Source: Pseudomonadota bacterium (GTDB lineage Bacteria > Myxococcota_A > UBA796 > GCA-2862545). Taken from it: 61,572 nucleotides of DNA. Under the pieces are notes generated by a model, which did no database searches, was not told the DNA's origin, and saw nothing but the letters and a program-made list of their open reading frames with translations. The number at the start of each line of letters is the position of its first letter. Position 1 is the stretch's first letter. Position numbers and translations under genes: made by a program. Where the stretch lies: the NCBI GenBank assembly GCA_002862545.1, contig PKDJ01000056.1, forward strand, positions 1-61,572, in the 5' to 3' direction. Positions 34,923 through 45,100 of the stretch are shown here, one piece after another.

Positions 34923-36616
34923 CGTCGAACCTCGCGCAGCGACTCGGCAAAGGGCACTGCCAGGGCACAGCCCACCGCGACGTAGGCTGTGCCGGGAAGC
35001 AGCAGCAGTGCGGCGACGTACCACTCCGCCAGGTACAGCCGGTAGAGCGTCGCGGTGACGACCAAGCCGACCGCCGTGGCCGCGACGTTGGCACCTGCGA
35101 GGCCCACAGTCAGGCGAAGCCACCGTGTGAGCCGTGATGCATCGCGCCAGCTGCTGTCTCGGGTGAGTCCGGAGAGCCAGGCGCCGCCCTCCAGGAAGGC
35201 GATGGCCGACCCCAGGTAGAGCAGGTCGGTCGGGTGCAGGGCGCCGAAGGTCAGGCCGCGCAGCAGGAACCCGACGCCGGCCCCGAGGGCGAGCACCCCC
35301 GGTCTGGGAATGAGGGTGAGCAGGGTGGCCAGCAGGCAGGCTCGAAAGGCCTGGTCCGGCAGCCCCATGACCAGCGGTGTGAACGGACCGAGCAGCCAGC
35401 CGATGGTCGTGCCGACGACCTGAAAGGCGGCGCCGACCACCCACGTGGCGGACGCGAAGAGTGCGACGGTGACCAGGTCGGACGTGCGCTGACGCCCGAG
35501 CCCTCGCAGACCGAGCGCCACGCCGAGCCATCCAGCCACGGAGACGGCGAGGGCTGCCAGGAGCCCGGCCGTCGCCCAGCTGCTTCCACGGGAGACCGCC
35601 AGCGGGGCGGTGAGCGTCTGGAGGGGGGAGTCGGCTCCGAGCGGCGTGAGGGAGACACGCCGGGTGACCACGCGGCGTCCGGTGAGCTGAGTCGGGTCGA
35701 CGTAGACCGGCAGCGCGACCTGTGCGCGGCCCTCGCGGGGCACGGTCACGAGAGCGCGACTCCCATCCACGGCGTGATCCCGGATGCGTACGCGAAAGGC
35801 AGGGGAGGGGGTTCCTTCCTCCTCGATCGTTGCCTCCACCACCAGGTGCAGTGGGCGGTCCGCGTCATTGGTCAGCTCGAGCGTCTGCCACGCCCAGGGG
35901 GCCTGGTCGTGCCTCGCGCGTATGCCCAAGCCGGAGCTCGCGAGGAGTGCGGTCCACCAGCGTGGAGGTAGGTCGATGCGGTCGGCTGCTCGCGTCGGGT
36001 CGTAGCCTCCGCGAGCGTCGGTCGGGAATGTCCACCCCTCGACGCGGAGGTCGGCGGCGGGATCTTGGCTGGGGTCGGGCACCAGCTCCAGCGACAGGTC
36101 GTCGATCTCGACGGTGACCGCCGTGTCCCCCACGGTCGCGATCACACTCTCACGGGCCCCGGCGGTGGGCAGCTCGACCGTCACGGGCTCGCCGTCGACC
36201 ACCACGCTCGTCGTGCAGGGCTCCAGGGCGGTGAGGCGGAGGCCTACGGGTGTACCCCCATCACGGTGGGGCACGGGCCAGGCACCGGTGGAGGCCGGCC
36301 AGCGCGACTGCCCTGCGGGGACCTCCAGCTCGACTCGCGCGCATCCGCTTGGAACGCGGAGCTCCGTCACGGCGACTACGCCGTCCTCGGTCTCGCCCAG
36401 CACCCGGTAGCTGGCGCCGGGCCGAACGGGCAGGAGCACTGCGGCCGTCTCGGCCGGAGAGATCGGGCTCGTCTCACCCAGCGCGAGCCCGCTGGACTCT
36501 GCAATGGAGACGCGGGCCAAGGGGCGACTGCCGTCGACCTCGATGCCCCCGTCGACCACGCGTGCCTCGAGCTCCAGCGGTGCTGGCGTGCAGGCCATGA
36601 GCGCCGCGAGGATCAT
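34919..36616 (-). CDS. Large extracytoplasmic domain fused to an ECF S-component-like membrane domain
   Basis: 565 residues. The N-terminus MILAALMAC has a lipobox-like end. Residues about 10-340 are beta-rich and extracytoplasmic (several Ig-like strand patterns, e.g. AQVALPVYVDPTQLTGRR). From about 345 come six or seven membrane helices, including SDLVTVALFASATWVVGAAF, FRACLLATLLTLI, GVGFLLRGLTFG and LLLPGTAYVAVGCAL. The .LV.VALFA entry and overall layout resemble YkoE-like S-components. Placed directly before the ECF ATPases with ATGA overlaps on both sides, it is the likely substrate-binding part. The substrate is unknown. Confidence 0.75.
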   Translation of the reverse strand: MILAALMACTPAPLELEARVVDGGIEVDGSRPLARVSIAESSGLALGETSPISPAETAAVLLPVRPGASYRVLGETEDGVVAVTELRVPSGCARVELEVPAGQSRWPASTGAWPVPHRDGGTPVGLRLTALEPCTTSVVVDGEPVTVELPTAGARESVIATVGDTAVTVEIDDLSLELVPDPSQDPAADLRVEGWTFPTDARGGYDPTRAADRIDLPPRWWTALLASSGLGIRARHDQAPWAWQTLELTNDADRPLHLVVEATIEEEGTPSPAFRVRIRDHAVDGSRALVTVPREGRAQVALPVYVDPTQLTGRRVVTRRVSLTPLGADSPLQTLTAPLAVSRGSSWATAGLLAALAVSVAGWLGVALGLRGLGRQRTSDLVTVALFASATWVVGAAFQVVGTTIGWLLGPFTPLVMGLPDQAFRACLLATLLTLIPRPGVLALGAGVGFLLRGLTFGALHPTDLLYLGSAIAFLEGGAWLSGLTRDSSWRDASRLTRWLRLTVGLAGANVAATAVGLVVTATLYRLYLAEWYVAALLLLPGTAYVAVGCALAVPFAESLREVRR

Positions 36617-38163
36617 CGCAGCACCGTCGCGCGGTACTGGCCCCGAACGCGATCCCCGTCCGCCCAGGGATGTTCGGCGACGGCGATGCGCCCGTCGGCG
36701 GTCGAGTCCATGGCGTAGAAGACGGGACTCTCGGTCGCGCAGGCCGCTCGGAGGCGCTCGGAGCCGGAGCCTCGGCCCGAGCGCTCGAAGGCGAGGACTC
36801 CAAAGAGATCGGTGCGTGCGTCGGAGCGGGCTCCAGCACCGACGAGGACCCACTGCTCGCTCAGATGAAGACCCGTCAAGCGGTGGGGGCCCCGCCAGGT
36901 CCAGGCGAGGCGCAGGGAGCCATCGTCGGCATCGAGGGCCGTGAGAGCGTTCTCTCCGGGGTGCGCGTCGGGTGGACGGAGCGAGGGGTCGGCAGCGCCC
37001 CAGGGGATGTTGGTGACGTTGGTGACGGCGTGGATCCGGCCCTCCGCGAGCCCGAGGAACCCGACGGATGCGACGACGGGGATGCCGTCTCCCACCTCGA
37101 CCGGGGTGGCCAGTGGGTGGGTGCGGTCGATGCCTGGGGCGCGATCGATCACCCGTCCGTCGCCCAGGCCGGCGACGAGGCGCTCACCGTCGAGGGCCAG
37201 GGCCTGCCACACGAAGGTGTCCGAGAAGTGAGGCTGCAGGGGTGGATAGCGCTCGCTGCGGATGGGCTGGAGGCGAGCGTCGAGGAGGAGCACACCGTTG
37301 ATGGGGAGGCTCTCGGGAGGTGGGCCATCGGCGGAGCGACGGAGGGATACTGCGACGCCCCCGGAGTCGACTGCCATCGACAGGATCACGGCATCTGCCG
37401 CTCCTTCGGACGGCCATGCAGCACGCTCGGTGAGGTCAGCGGCCAGACGAAGCACGCGAGCCCGGTTGAGCCGCCGACCATCCGCGCCGCTCCAGCCGTG
37501 TGTCGCGGCGACGATCAGATCGCCGCCGTCCACGACCTTGAGGGCGTAGGCGGCTGGGAGGGTGTACACGCCGTACAGGTCGTCGCCCGGCGGAGGTGCT
37601 GAGGTCTCGACGTGGTCAGCCAGGCGAAGACGACTGCGCTCAGCTCCGCTGACGGCGTCGAGCGCCCAGAGGTAGGCGTCGGGTGACTGCTCCGCTGCGT
37701 AGACCGTCGAGCCATCAGGGGCCCACGCGAGCTGCCGCAGCAGCGTCTCGGCCAGCGTCCTGCGCCAGCGAATCGCGCCTGTCCATGCGTCCACCACCAC
37801 GACCTCACCACGCGCGCTGCCGATGGCCAGCCAGCTTCCGTCCGGTGAGAACGCGAGTGCAGTGTCGGGCGCAGCACCTCCTGCCGCGACGCCGCGCGAC
37901 ACGTCGCCGAGGGGCACGTGGAAGAGGGGAATGCACGATGCGGTGGTGGGCGCGGTCGCACCCCCAGCGACGGCGACGGGCTCGCCGGGGGTCCAGGGAG
38001 CACTCACGAGGACGCGGTCGTCGGGCAGCGTCCTGCCTTGGACAGCGGCGCGTGAAAGCACGACGCCATCGCGGACGAACACGGGAGCCGTCGGCGGAGG
38101 GGATGAGCACGCGGCCAGCAGGGCGAGGAACACGGTCGGTGCGTGTATCATCCGGGTGCACAT
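36613..38163 (-). CDS. WD40/PQQ-like beta-propeller lipoprotein
   Basis: 516 residues from ATG 38163 (MCTRMIHAPTVFLALLAAC), preferred for its Arg; ATG 38151 would also work. Neither has a clear ribosome site. Propeller blades are visible: ALAFSPDGSWLAIGSARGEV, VVVDAWTGAIRWRRTL, LAWAPDGSTVYAAEQSPD, LWALDAVSGAERSRL and LTALDADDGSLRLAWTW. It is the promoter-proximal gene of the uptake unit and may be a surface or periplasmic binding or sensing partner. Confidence 0.78.
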   Translation of the reverse strand: MCTRMIHAPTVFLALLAACSSPPPTAPVFVRDGVVLSRAAVQGRTLPDDRVLVSAPWTPGEPVAVAGGATAPTTASCIPLFHVPLGDVSRGVAAGGAAPDTALAFSPDGSWLAIGSARGEVVVVDAWTGAIRWRRTLAETLLRQLAWAPDGSTVYAAEQSPDAYLWALDAVSGAERSRLRLADHVETSAPPPGDDLYGVYTLPAAYALKVVDGGDLIVAATHGWSGADGRRLNRARVLRLAADLTERAAWPSEGAADAVILSMAVDSGGVAVSLRRSADGPPPESLPINGVLLLDARLQPIRSERYPPLQPHFSDTFVWQALALDGERLVAGLGDGRVIDRAPGIDRTHPLATPVEVGDGIPVVASVGFLGLAEGRIHAVTNVTNIPWGAADPSLRPPDAHPGENALTALDADDGSLRLAWTWRGPHRLTGLHLSEQWVLVGAGARSDARTDLFGVLAFERSGRGSGSERLRAACATESPVFYAMDSTADGRIAVAEHPWADGDRVRGQYRATVLR

Positions 38164-38176
38164 CGGAGGAGCGCGG

Positions 38177-40648
38177 ATGGTCGGGCTGGTGGTTCTCGCC
38201 GGCGCGGGAGCGTGGGTGGCGTCGGCTGCGACGCTGTCTGTGGGTCCCGAGGGAGACTTCGCCACCCTCGTCGAGGCTGCTGCAGCCGCTGCGGACGGCG
38301 ACGTGATCGAGGTCGCCGAGGGGGAGTACCCTGGCACCGTGCGACTCGTGGCGGCGGTCACGGTGCGTGCTGCCGACCCGACGGCCCCGCCAACCCTCAC
38401 GGCTGATGACGTGAGCATCGAGGTGGCCGCTGCCGTCGTGCTCGAGGATCTCCACCTCCGGCCTGGTCTTCGAGGCGTCGATGTGGAGCCGGGAGCGACC
38501 CTCACTGCGCGGGGTCTGGACGTGCGTGGCGCCACTGGTGACACGGCCTCTGGCCTCCGGGCCACCGAGGCCACGGTCACCATCGAGGCGTCGACCTTCT
38601 CGGAGAACGTCGCGCTCGATGGCGAGGGGGGGCACATCGGCGTCGTCGGGGGCGAGCTGCATGTCTCGGGCTCCACGCTGGAGGGAGGTGGCGCGCGGAC
38701 GGGGGCGGCTATCCATGCGGTCGGGGCTGTGGTCAGACTCGATGAGACCAGGTTCTCGTCGAACCTGGCGCAGCAGGAGGGTGGGGCGGTCGTGGTCTAC
38801 GACGGTGAGCTGCTCGTCGAGGCCTGCGCCTTCATCGACAACCAGACGACTGCAGAAGACTGCAGGCGTGCCTGCGAGGGAGGCGCCGTAAAGCTCGGGG
38901 GGAGTGTCGCGTGGAGTGTCGAGGGCAGTCTGTTCGAGGGCAACCGCGCGGTGGACGACGTCGGGGGGGCCATCGCGGCTCGAGACGAGGCCGTGGGTCG
39001 GATCTCGTCCACCGAGTTCGTGGGCAACGCGGGCTCCTACGGCGGAGCGGTCTACCTGGCGGGTCAGGGTGACACGACCGTCGAGGCTAGCCTGTTCTCG
39101 GGAAACACGGCCTCCGAGGGCGCGGGAGGCGCGATTCGGTGGCGCCCGAGCGGCGGGGAGCCTGGCCTGGTGGTGCAGGGAGCGACCTTCGACGGCAACG
39201 TGAGCGAGCAGGCCGGAGGAGCGCTGGGCATCAACACGACCAACGGGCCGCTCGGCTCGCTCGTCGTCATGGACTCCCACTTCGAGTCGAACCAGGCGAG
39301 CAGCGGTGGGGGGGCGATCTCCGTGACGGCGATGCCGTCCGTGGAGGGGCTGCGCAACCGCTTCTGTCGAAACGTCGCGGCGACCGATGGGGGAGCGGTG
39401 CGCGTCAGTGGCTCGGGTGAGGCGGCTCACCGGTGGTCGAACAACGTGTTCGTCGACAACGAGGCCGAGCTGTTCGGAGGAGGGCTCGCCCTCAGCGATG
39501 CAGGAGTCGCCTCGCTGGCGCACAACCACATCCTCGGGGGGCGTTCGGATGCGGGCGGGGGGATTCGGGCCGTCGGGACCACCATGGACGCGACGAACAA
39601 CCTGGTCGCTGGAGTGCAGAGCGGCACGGGCCTGTCCCTCGAGCCGGCTGCACCATTGGAGTGGCTGCTGCTGTGGGACAACCACCCCCAGGATCTCGGC
39701 GGGGAGCTCGTCGAGTCGGATCTCGGCGAGGGGGTGGTCCGAGCCGATCCGCTGCTGCGGGGGTGGGGGCCTGACACGTCCTGTGATGCCCCGCTCGACC
39801 CACTGCCGGGCAGTCCGGCCACCGATGCGGGGCGCCCGTCCGACCGCGACCTCGATGGGTCACGGGCCGATCTCGGTGCCTACGGAGGGTCGGAGGCGAG
39901 CCTCGCGGTGATCACGGATGCTGATTCCGACGGCGTCTTCGCGATCGCGGACTGCGACGACGGTGATGCCCGCGTCTTTCCGGGGGCCCTCGAGACCTGC
40001 GATGGACGGGACGAGGACTGCGATGGCGTCGTGGACGACGATCCTATCGACGGAGCGGTGGTCTACCCGGACGACGACGGTGATGGCTTTGGAGACCCAC
40101 TGGCGCGTGAGCAGGTCTGCGACGTGCCCGCGGACCGGGTCCTCGAGGCGGGAGACTGCGACGACTCCCAGCCGGATGTCTTTCCCGGAGCGCCCGAGAG
40201 CTGCGACGGACGCGACGAAGACTGTGACGGGGTCGTGGATGGTGGTCTCGAGTCCACGTTCTACGCTGACGGTGATGCGGATGGCTTCGGCGATCCCACA
40301 GTCAGTGTTCAGGCCTGCTCGCGTCCGAGTGGGTACGCCACGGAGGCCGGTGACTGCGACGACGCGAGCGCGTTGATTCATCCGGGGGCGGAGGACACGC
40401 CGGACGACGGCATCGACCAGGACTGTGACGGACTCGACGCCCGAGCCCCGGTGCGTAGCGACAGCGCGGGTCCCCGCACCGAGGCCGAGGGCTGTGGCTG
40501 TGCCTCGGGCGCCCCAGGGGGGCGGCTGCCCGTGCTGCTCCTGCTCCTGATCAGTCGGCGCGGGCGGCTCTCCAGGTCTCGCGCACCGTCGACCACCATG
40601 ACGGTCGCGCACGGTCTCGTGCCTCGGCGCGGGCGGTCAGTGCGCTGA
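38177..40648 (+). CDS. Secreted right-handed beta-helix protein with MopE-like Ca/metal repeats and a MYXO-CTERM-like end
   Basis: 823 residues from ATG 38177 (GGAGGA upstream), with a signal peptide (MVGLVVLAGAGAWVASAA). Residues about 20-560 are polymorphic-membrane-protein-like beta-helix rungs (FSENVALDGEGG; FSGNTASEGAGGAIRW; RNVAATDGGAVRVSG). Residues about 580-760 hold three DADSDG...CDDGDA / CDGRDEDCDGVVD units as in MopE-type proteins. The end has GCGCASGAPGGRLPVLLLLL then RRGR, like MYXO-CTERM sorting signals, but runs 25 residues further than usual and overlaps the convergent gene by 98 bases. Probably cell-surface anchored. Confidence 0.85.
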   Translation: MVGLVVLAGAGAWVASAATLSVGPEGDFATLVEAAAAAADGDVIEVAEGEYPGTVRLVAAVTVRAADPTAPPTLTADDVSIEVAAAVVLEDLHLRPGLRGVDVEPGATLTARGLDVRGATGDTASGLRATEATVTIEASTFSENVALDGEGGHIGVVGGELHVSGSTLEGGGARTGAAIHAVGAVVRLDETRFSSNLAQQEGGAVVVYDGELLVEACAFIDNQTTAEDCRRACEGGAVKLGGSVAWSVEGSLFEGNRAVDDVGGAIAARDEAVGRISSTEFVGNAGSYGGAVYLAGQGDTTVEASLFSGNTASEGAGGAIRWRPSGGEPGLVVQGATFDGNVSEQAGGALGINTTNGPLGSLVVMDSHFESNQASSGGGAISVTAMPSVEGLRNRFCRNVAATDGGAVRVSGSGEAAHRWSNNVFVDNEAELFGGGLALSDAGVASLAHNHILGGRSDAGGGIRAVGTTMDATNNLVAGVQSGTGLSLEPAAPLEWLLLWDNHPQDLGGELVESDLGEGVVRADPLLRGWGPDTSCDAPLDPLPGSPATDAGRPSDRDLDGSRADLGAYGGSEASLAVITDADSDGVFAIADCDDGDARVFPGALETCDGRDEDCDGVVDDDPIDGAVVYPDDDGDGFGDPLAREQVCDVPADRVLEAGDCDDSQPDVFPGAPESCDGRDEDCDGVVDGGLESTFYADGDADGFGDPTVSVQACSRPSGYATEAGDCDDASALIHPGAEDTPDDGIDQDCDGLDARAPVRSDSAGPRTEAEGCGCASGAPGGRLPVLLLLLISRRGRLSRSRAPSTTMTVAHGLVPRRGRSVR

Positions 40649-41714
40649 CGTGATCGCGCCAGCGAGCGTCAGCCCAGCCCGCGTCGAAGGGGAGCTGGGT
40701 GAGCTCGGGCGCGCCGCCATCCCCCTCCAGCTCCAGAATCACGGGTCCCTGATCGGTGAGGGCGAGGTCCCAGGCCTGGATGGGGCACCATGCGATCGCC
40801 GACGCGGCGGCGCGAGCGGTCTCCACGAGAGCCTCCCAGCCGGGGACCGGGGCACCGACCAGCTCGCGACCGTCGGGGTGTGCCGTGACGGCTCGTCTGT
40901 CTGGTCCGAGGCCGCGTGAGGCCGAGACGACTCGCCCGGTCGAGGGGTCCACGCCGGCGAGTAGGTTCCCCGGGCGCCATGGCGCGTCGCAGGGAGAGAG
41001 TCCGGCCGGCAGTCTCCACACGGCGCGGTGCAGGTGAACCTCCGAGCCCTGCACGAGAAAAAGCAGCCGCACCGTAGCGATGCGCCCGTCTGTGAGGGCG
41101 CCAACCTCGGGATGGGGCGTCAGCCGTCGCTGGACCTGCACCCCCGCCGAGGCTGCCCGAGCTGCGAGCTGTCCGGCGACTTCTTCCGGCGTCGCGGAGC
41201 GCCCGTCTGCGAGGACCAGGGCCCCTGCATCGACCCGATCCACCGAGAGCACGGCGCCGCTGTTCGCAGCATCGACGGGCTTGATGAACACGGGGCCCTC
41301 GAGAGAGGCCAGGCCGCGCACAGCGGAGGCGGTGTCGGTCCACAGCTCGGCATCCCCGACGTGCCGACCGCACGCCCACACCGCCAGGAGCTCGGGCACG
41401 GGGAGTCCGAAGCCCTGGAGCATGGCCCTGATGGCCAGTTGATCGGAAGACAGCGCTGGCCAGGGACTCCGAATGACCTCGTTCAGGAGGTGGCGCACGC
41501 CTCGGCGTCCGACGAAGGAGCTGAGCTCGCGCTCGGCCGAGTAGAGTCGATAGGCGTAGTACTCGTCGGCTTCGAGCCGTCCGGGTCCGCGCGACGCGCG
41601 CCACAGGTCCAGGACCTGCCCCAGGTACGATCGGCCCCCGCGCTCCTGGGCCATCACCAGCCAGCGTCCAAAGTCGGCGTGGGGTTTTGGGGCGGGGGTG
41701 ATCCACGTCGTCAT
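40551..41714 (-). CDS. ATP-grasp enzyme (sugar-transfer-associated type)
   Basis: 387 residues starting MTTWITPAPKPH. Segments consistent with the ATP-grasp fold: PVFIKPVDAANSGAVLSVDR (nucleotide-binding strand-loop), a long central region with TVRLLFLVQG, and the metal-binding end WDLALTDQGPVILELEGDGG. The WD.A.T..GPV..E pattern fits the sugar-transfer-associated ATP-grasp family (PF14397). Substrate unknown. It is divergent from the sulfatase-like gene with 51 bases between starts. Confidence 0.75.
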   Translation of the reverse strand: MTTWITPAPKPHADFGRWLVMAQERGGRSYLGQVLDLWRASRGPGRLEADEYYAYRLYSAERELSSFVGRRGVRHLLNEVIRSPWPALSSDQLAIRAMLQGFGLPVPELLAVWACGRHVGDAELWTDTASAVRGLASLEGPVFIKPVDAANSGAVLSVDRVDAGALVLADGRSATPEEVAGQLAARAASAGVQVQRRLTPHPEVGALTDGRIATVRLLFLVQGSEVHLHRAVWRLPAGLSPCDAPWRPGNLLAGVDPSTGRVVSASRGLGPDRRAVTAHPDGRELVGAPVPGWEALVETARAAASAIAWCPIQAWDLALTDQGPVILELEGDGGAPELTQLPFDAGWADARWRDHVSALTARAEARDRARPSWWSTVRETWRAARAD

Positions 41715-41765
41715 GTTGGCCTCCGCTGGCGCGCTGCTATCATCCCTCGCCGCACTGGGAGGCCC

Positions 41766-43475
41766 GTGGCCGAAGCACCCTCGCACCCTGTCCCCGATGG
41801 TCCTGGCCTCGGAGCCTTCCTGCTCCTGTGGCTCTCCGTTCCCTTGGTCGAGCTCTACCTGGGGTGGCCCCTCTCGAATCGCCCGATGGCCTGGCAGTAC
41901 ATGGTGGAGTTCGCCGTGTTCGCTGGGCTGGGTTGGGCGCAGTGGCGCTTCGCGACCCATCCGGTGCTGCGCACACCCTTCGGGCCGCTGCTTGTCTCGG
42001 TGGGGATGGTCTTCCTCGTGATGGGCCCCGACGATCTCGTGGGCCGCTTGCTGTACTTGGTGGGAATCGGAGTGGTCGTCTGGGCTGGGCTCACTGCGCT
42101 CGCCAGGTTCCGGATCCCGCTGCTTGTCGGCGCGCTGGTGGCGGTCGGCGCTCGGGTCGGGGAGCAGGTGGTTCGGATGTCGACCATCGACAGCTTCCTC
42201 ACGCTGGAGGGAGGTGCTCCCTTCGCCGATGTGGCGCTGTGGCCGCTGCGCGCCGCTCCCGTGCTGCCACCGGCCGTCGACGTAGGCCCTCCAGTGGTGA
42301 TCATCAGCATCGACACACTGCGGGCCGACGACGCCGCTGCGATGACGTCGCTCCGGCGGCTCGCAGCGCGCGGTGCATCCTGGCCTCGTGCCATGTCGAC
42401 CTCGTCGTGGACGCTTCCGGCGGTGGCCTCCATTCAGACCGGCCTGGCTCCGCAAGACCACGGGGCGGCCTGCCTGGCGGGGGTGCACTGTCAGGGCATG
42501 GTGGAGGGGGTGCCGCTGCTCGCAGAGGATCTCGCTGAAAAGGGCTACGCGAACGCGGCGTTCCTGGCCAACGCCTGGCTCTCGAGGACGACGGGCTTCG
42601 CGCCGGGCTTCCACAACTTTCAGCCGATGGCGACCGCCCCATTCGACCTCAAGCTCGACATGGTGCCGCCCAAGGACGAGGAGCTGCCCAGCGCCGAGCA
42701 GGTGGTCGATGCAGCCCTCTCTTGGCTGGAGGTCACACCGAACCCGAGCTTCTACCTCTGGGTGCATCTCCTCGACCCACACATGCCCTACGTGAACGCC
42801 GAGGACGAGGCGCACCGAGAGGTCCTCGGTCACGACCTGCGTGTGGCCCGGCCATGGACCCCCGACATGCAGGCGGCGCTGCGTGAGTCCTACCGCAACG
42901 AGATCGCGGTCACGGACGCAGCTGTAGGGCGTCTGCTGGACGCGCTGGAGGCACGAGGCGTGCTGGACTCGGGGATCGTGGTCCTGACGGCCGATCACGG
43001 TGAGGAGTTCTGGGAGCACGGCGACGTCGAGCACGGGCACAGTCACCATGCCGAGGTGGTAGACGTGCCCCTGGTTCTTGTCGCGCCGGGCGTTGAGCCT
43101 GGCGAGAGGGTCGGCCTGGCCTCACTCATGGACATCGCTCCGACGGTGCGTGCGGCGGTGGGGCTCGGCGCCAGCGGCTACGACCTGAGGCAGCCCATCC
43201 CGGCCGATCGAATCGCGGTGTCCTGGGGCACGATCTACCGGCGCGTGCAGTGCAGCGCGCGTGATGCGACACGGCGGCTGATCCTCGACGAGTGCAACCC
43301 GGCCTATGCCCGGCTCTACGACCTGGTGCACGACCCGATGGAGCTTCATGGTGTGGCGCCCGTCACGGGTGACCCGCTGCTCGTCGCTGCCGAGGCGCTC
43401 GAGCCGCCCCTTCAGCACGGCGACGAGGCTGCGACGACCGCGGCTCTCGAGGCCCTGGGCTACGTCGACCGGTAG
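41766..43475 (+). CDS. Membrane sulfatase-like alkaline-phosphatase-superfamily protein
   Basis: 569 residues from GTG 41766 (GGGAGG 3 bases before). Five or so N-terminal membrane helices (about 10-125) precede a catalytic domain: PPVVIISIDTLRADD (first metal site), STSSWTLPAVASIQTG (nucleophile region), WVHLLDPHMPY, VVLTADHGEEFWEHG (second metal site), HGHSHH. The sulfatase Cys/Ser-x-Pro-x-Arg motif is absent, so a formylglycine sulfatase is unlikely; a Thr-nucleophile phospho-transferase/hydrolase acting outside the membrane is more likely. Confidence 0.85.
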   Translation: MAEAPSHPVPDGPGLGAFLLLWLSVPLVELYLGWPLSNRPMAWQYMVEFAVFAGLGWAQWRFATHPVLRTPFGPLLVSVGMVFLVMGPDDLVGRLLYLVGIGVVVWAGLTALARFRIPLLVGALVAVGARVGEQVVRMSTIDSFLTLEGGAPFADVALWPLRAAPVLPPAVDVGPPVVIISIDTLRADDAAAMTSLRRLAARGASWPRAMSTSSWTLPAVASIQTGLAPQDHGAACLAGVHCQGMVEGVPLLAEDLAEKGYANAAFLANAWLSRTTGFAPGFHNFQPMATAPFDLKLDMVPPKDEELPSAEQVVDAALSWLEVTPNPSFYLWVHLLDPHMPYVNAEDEAHREVLGHDLRVARPWTPDMQAALRESYRNEIAVTDAAVGRLLDALEARGVLDSGIVVLTADHGEEFWEHGDVEHGHSHHAEVVDVPLVLVAPGVEPGERVGLASLMDIAPTVRAAVGLGASGYDLRQPIPADRIAVSWGTIYRRVQCSARDATRRLILDECNPAYARLYDLVHDPMELHGVAPVTGDPLLVAAEALEPPLQHGDEAATTAALEALGYVDR

Positions 43476-43648
43476 GTCGCTCCCCGCGACTGCCCCCAGT
43501 CATCCCAAGATCAACGTCAGCGTGCGCCGGGGAACCCCGCCCGACCGTGCATCGTGGTGGGCGCACGCGTGTGCGGGCCCCGTGCGGCACCCCACGCTCC
43601 AGCCGGCCTCGAGCTAGCGCGCTACGTCCAGACTCCGCGGAGGTGCTC

Positions 43649-45096
<1,448 letters not shown>

Positions 45097-45100
<4 letters not shown>

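Noticed and set aside
43476-43648. Possible small gene or regulatory RNA between the sulfatase-like and acyl-CoA synthetase genes
   Set aside because: Only short GC-rich palindromes are present, with no ribosome site, coding pattern or strong hairpin plus T-run.
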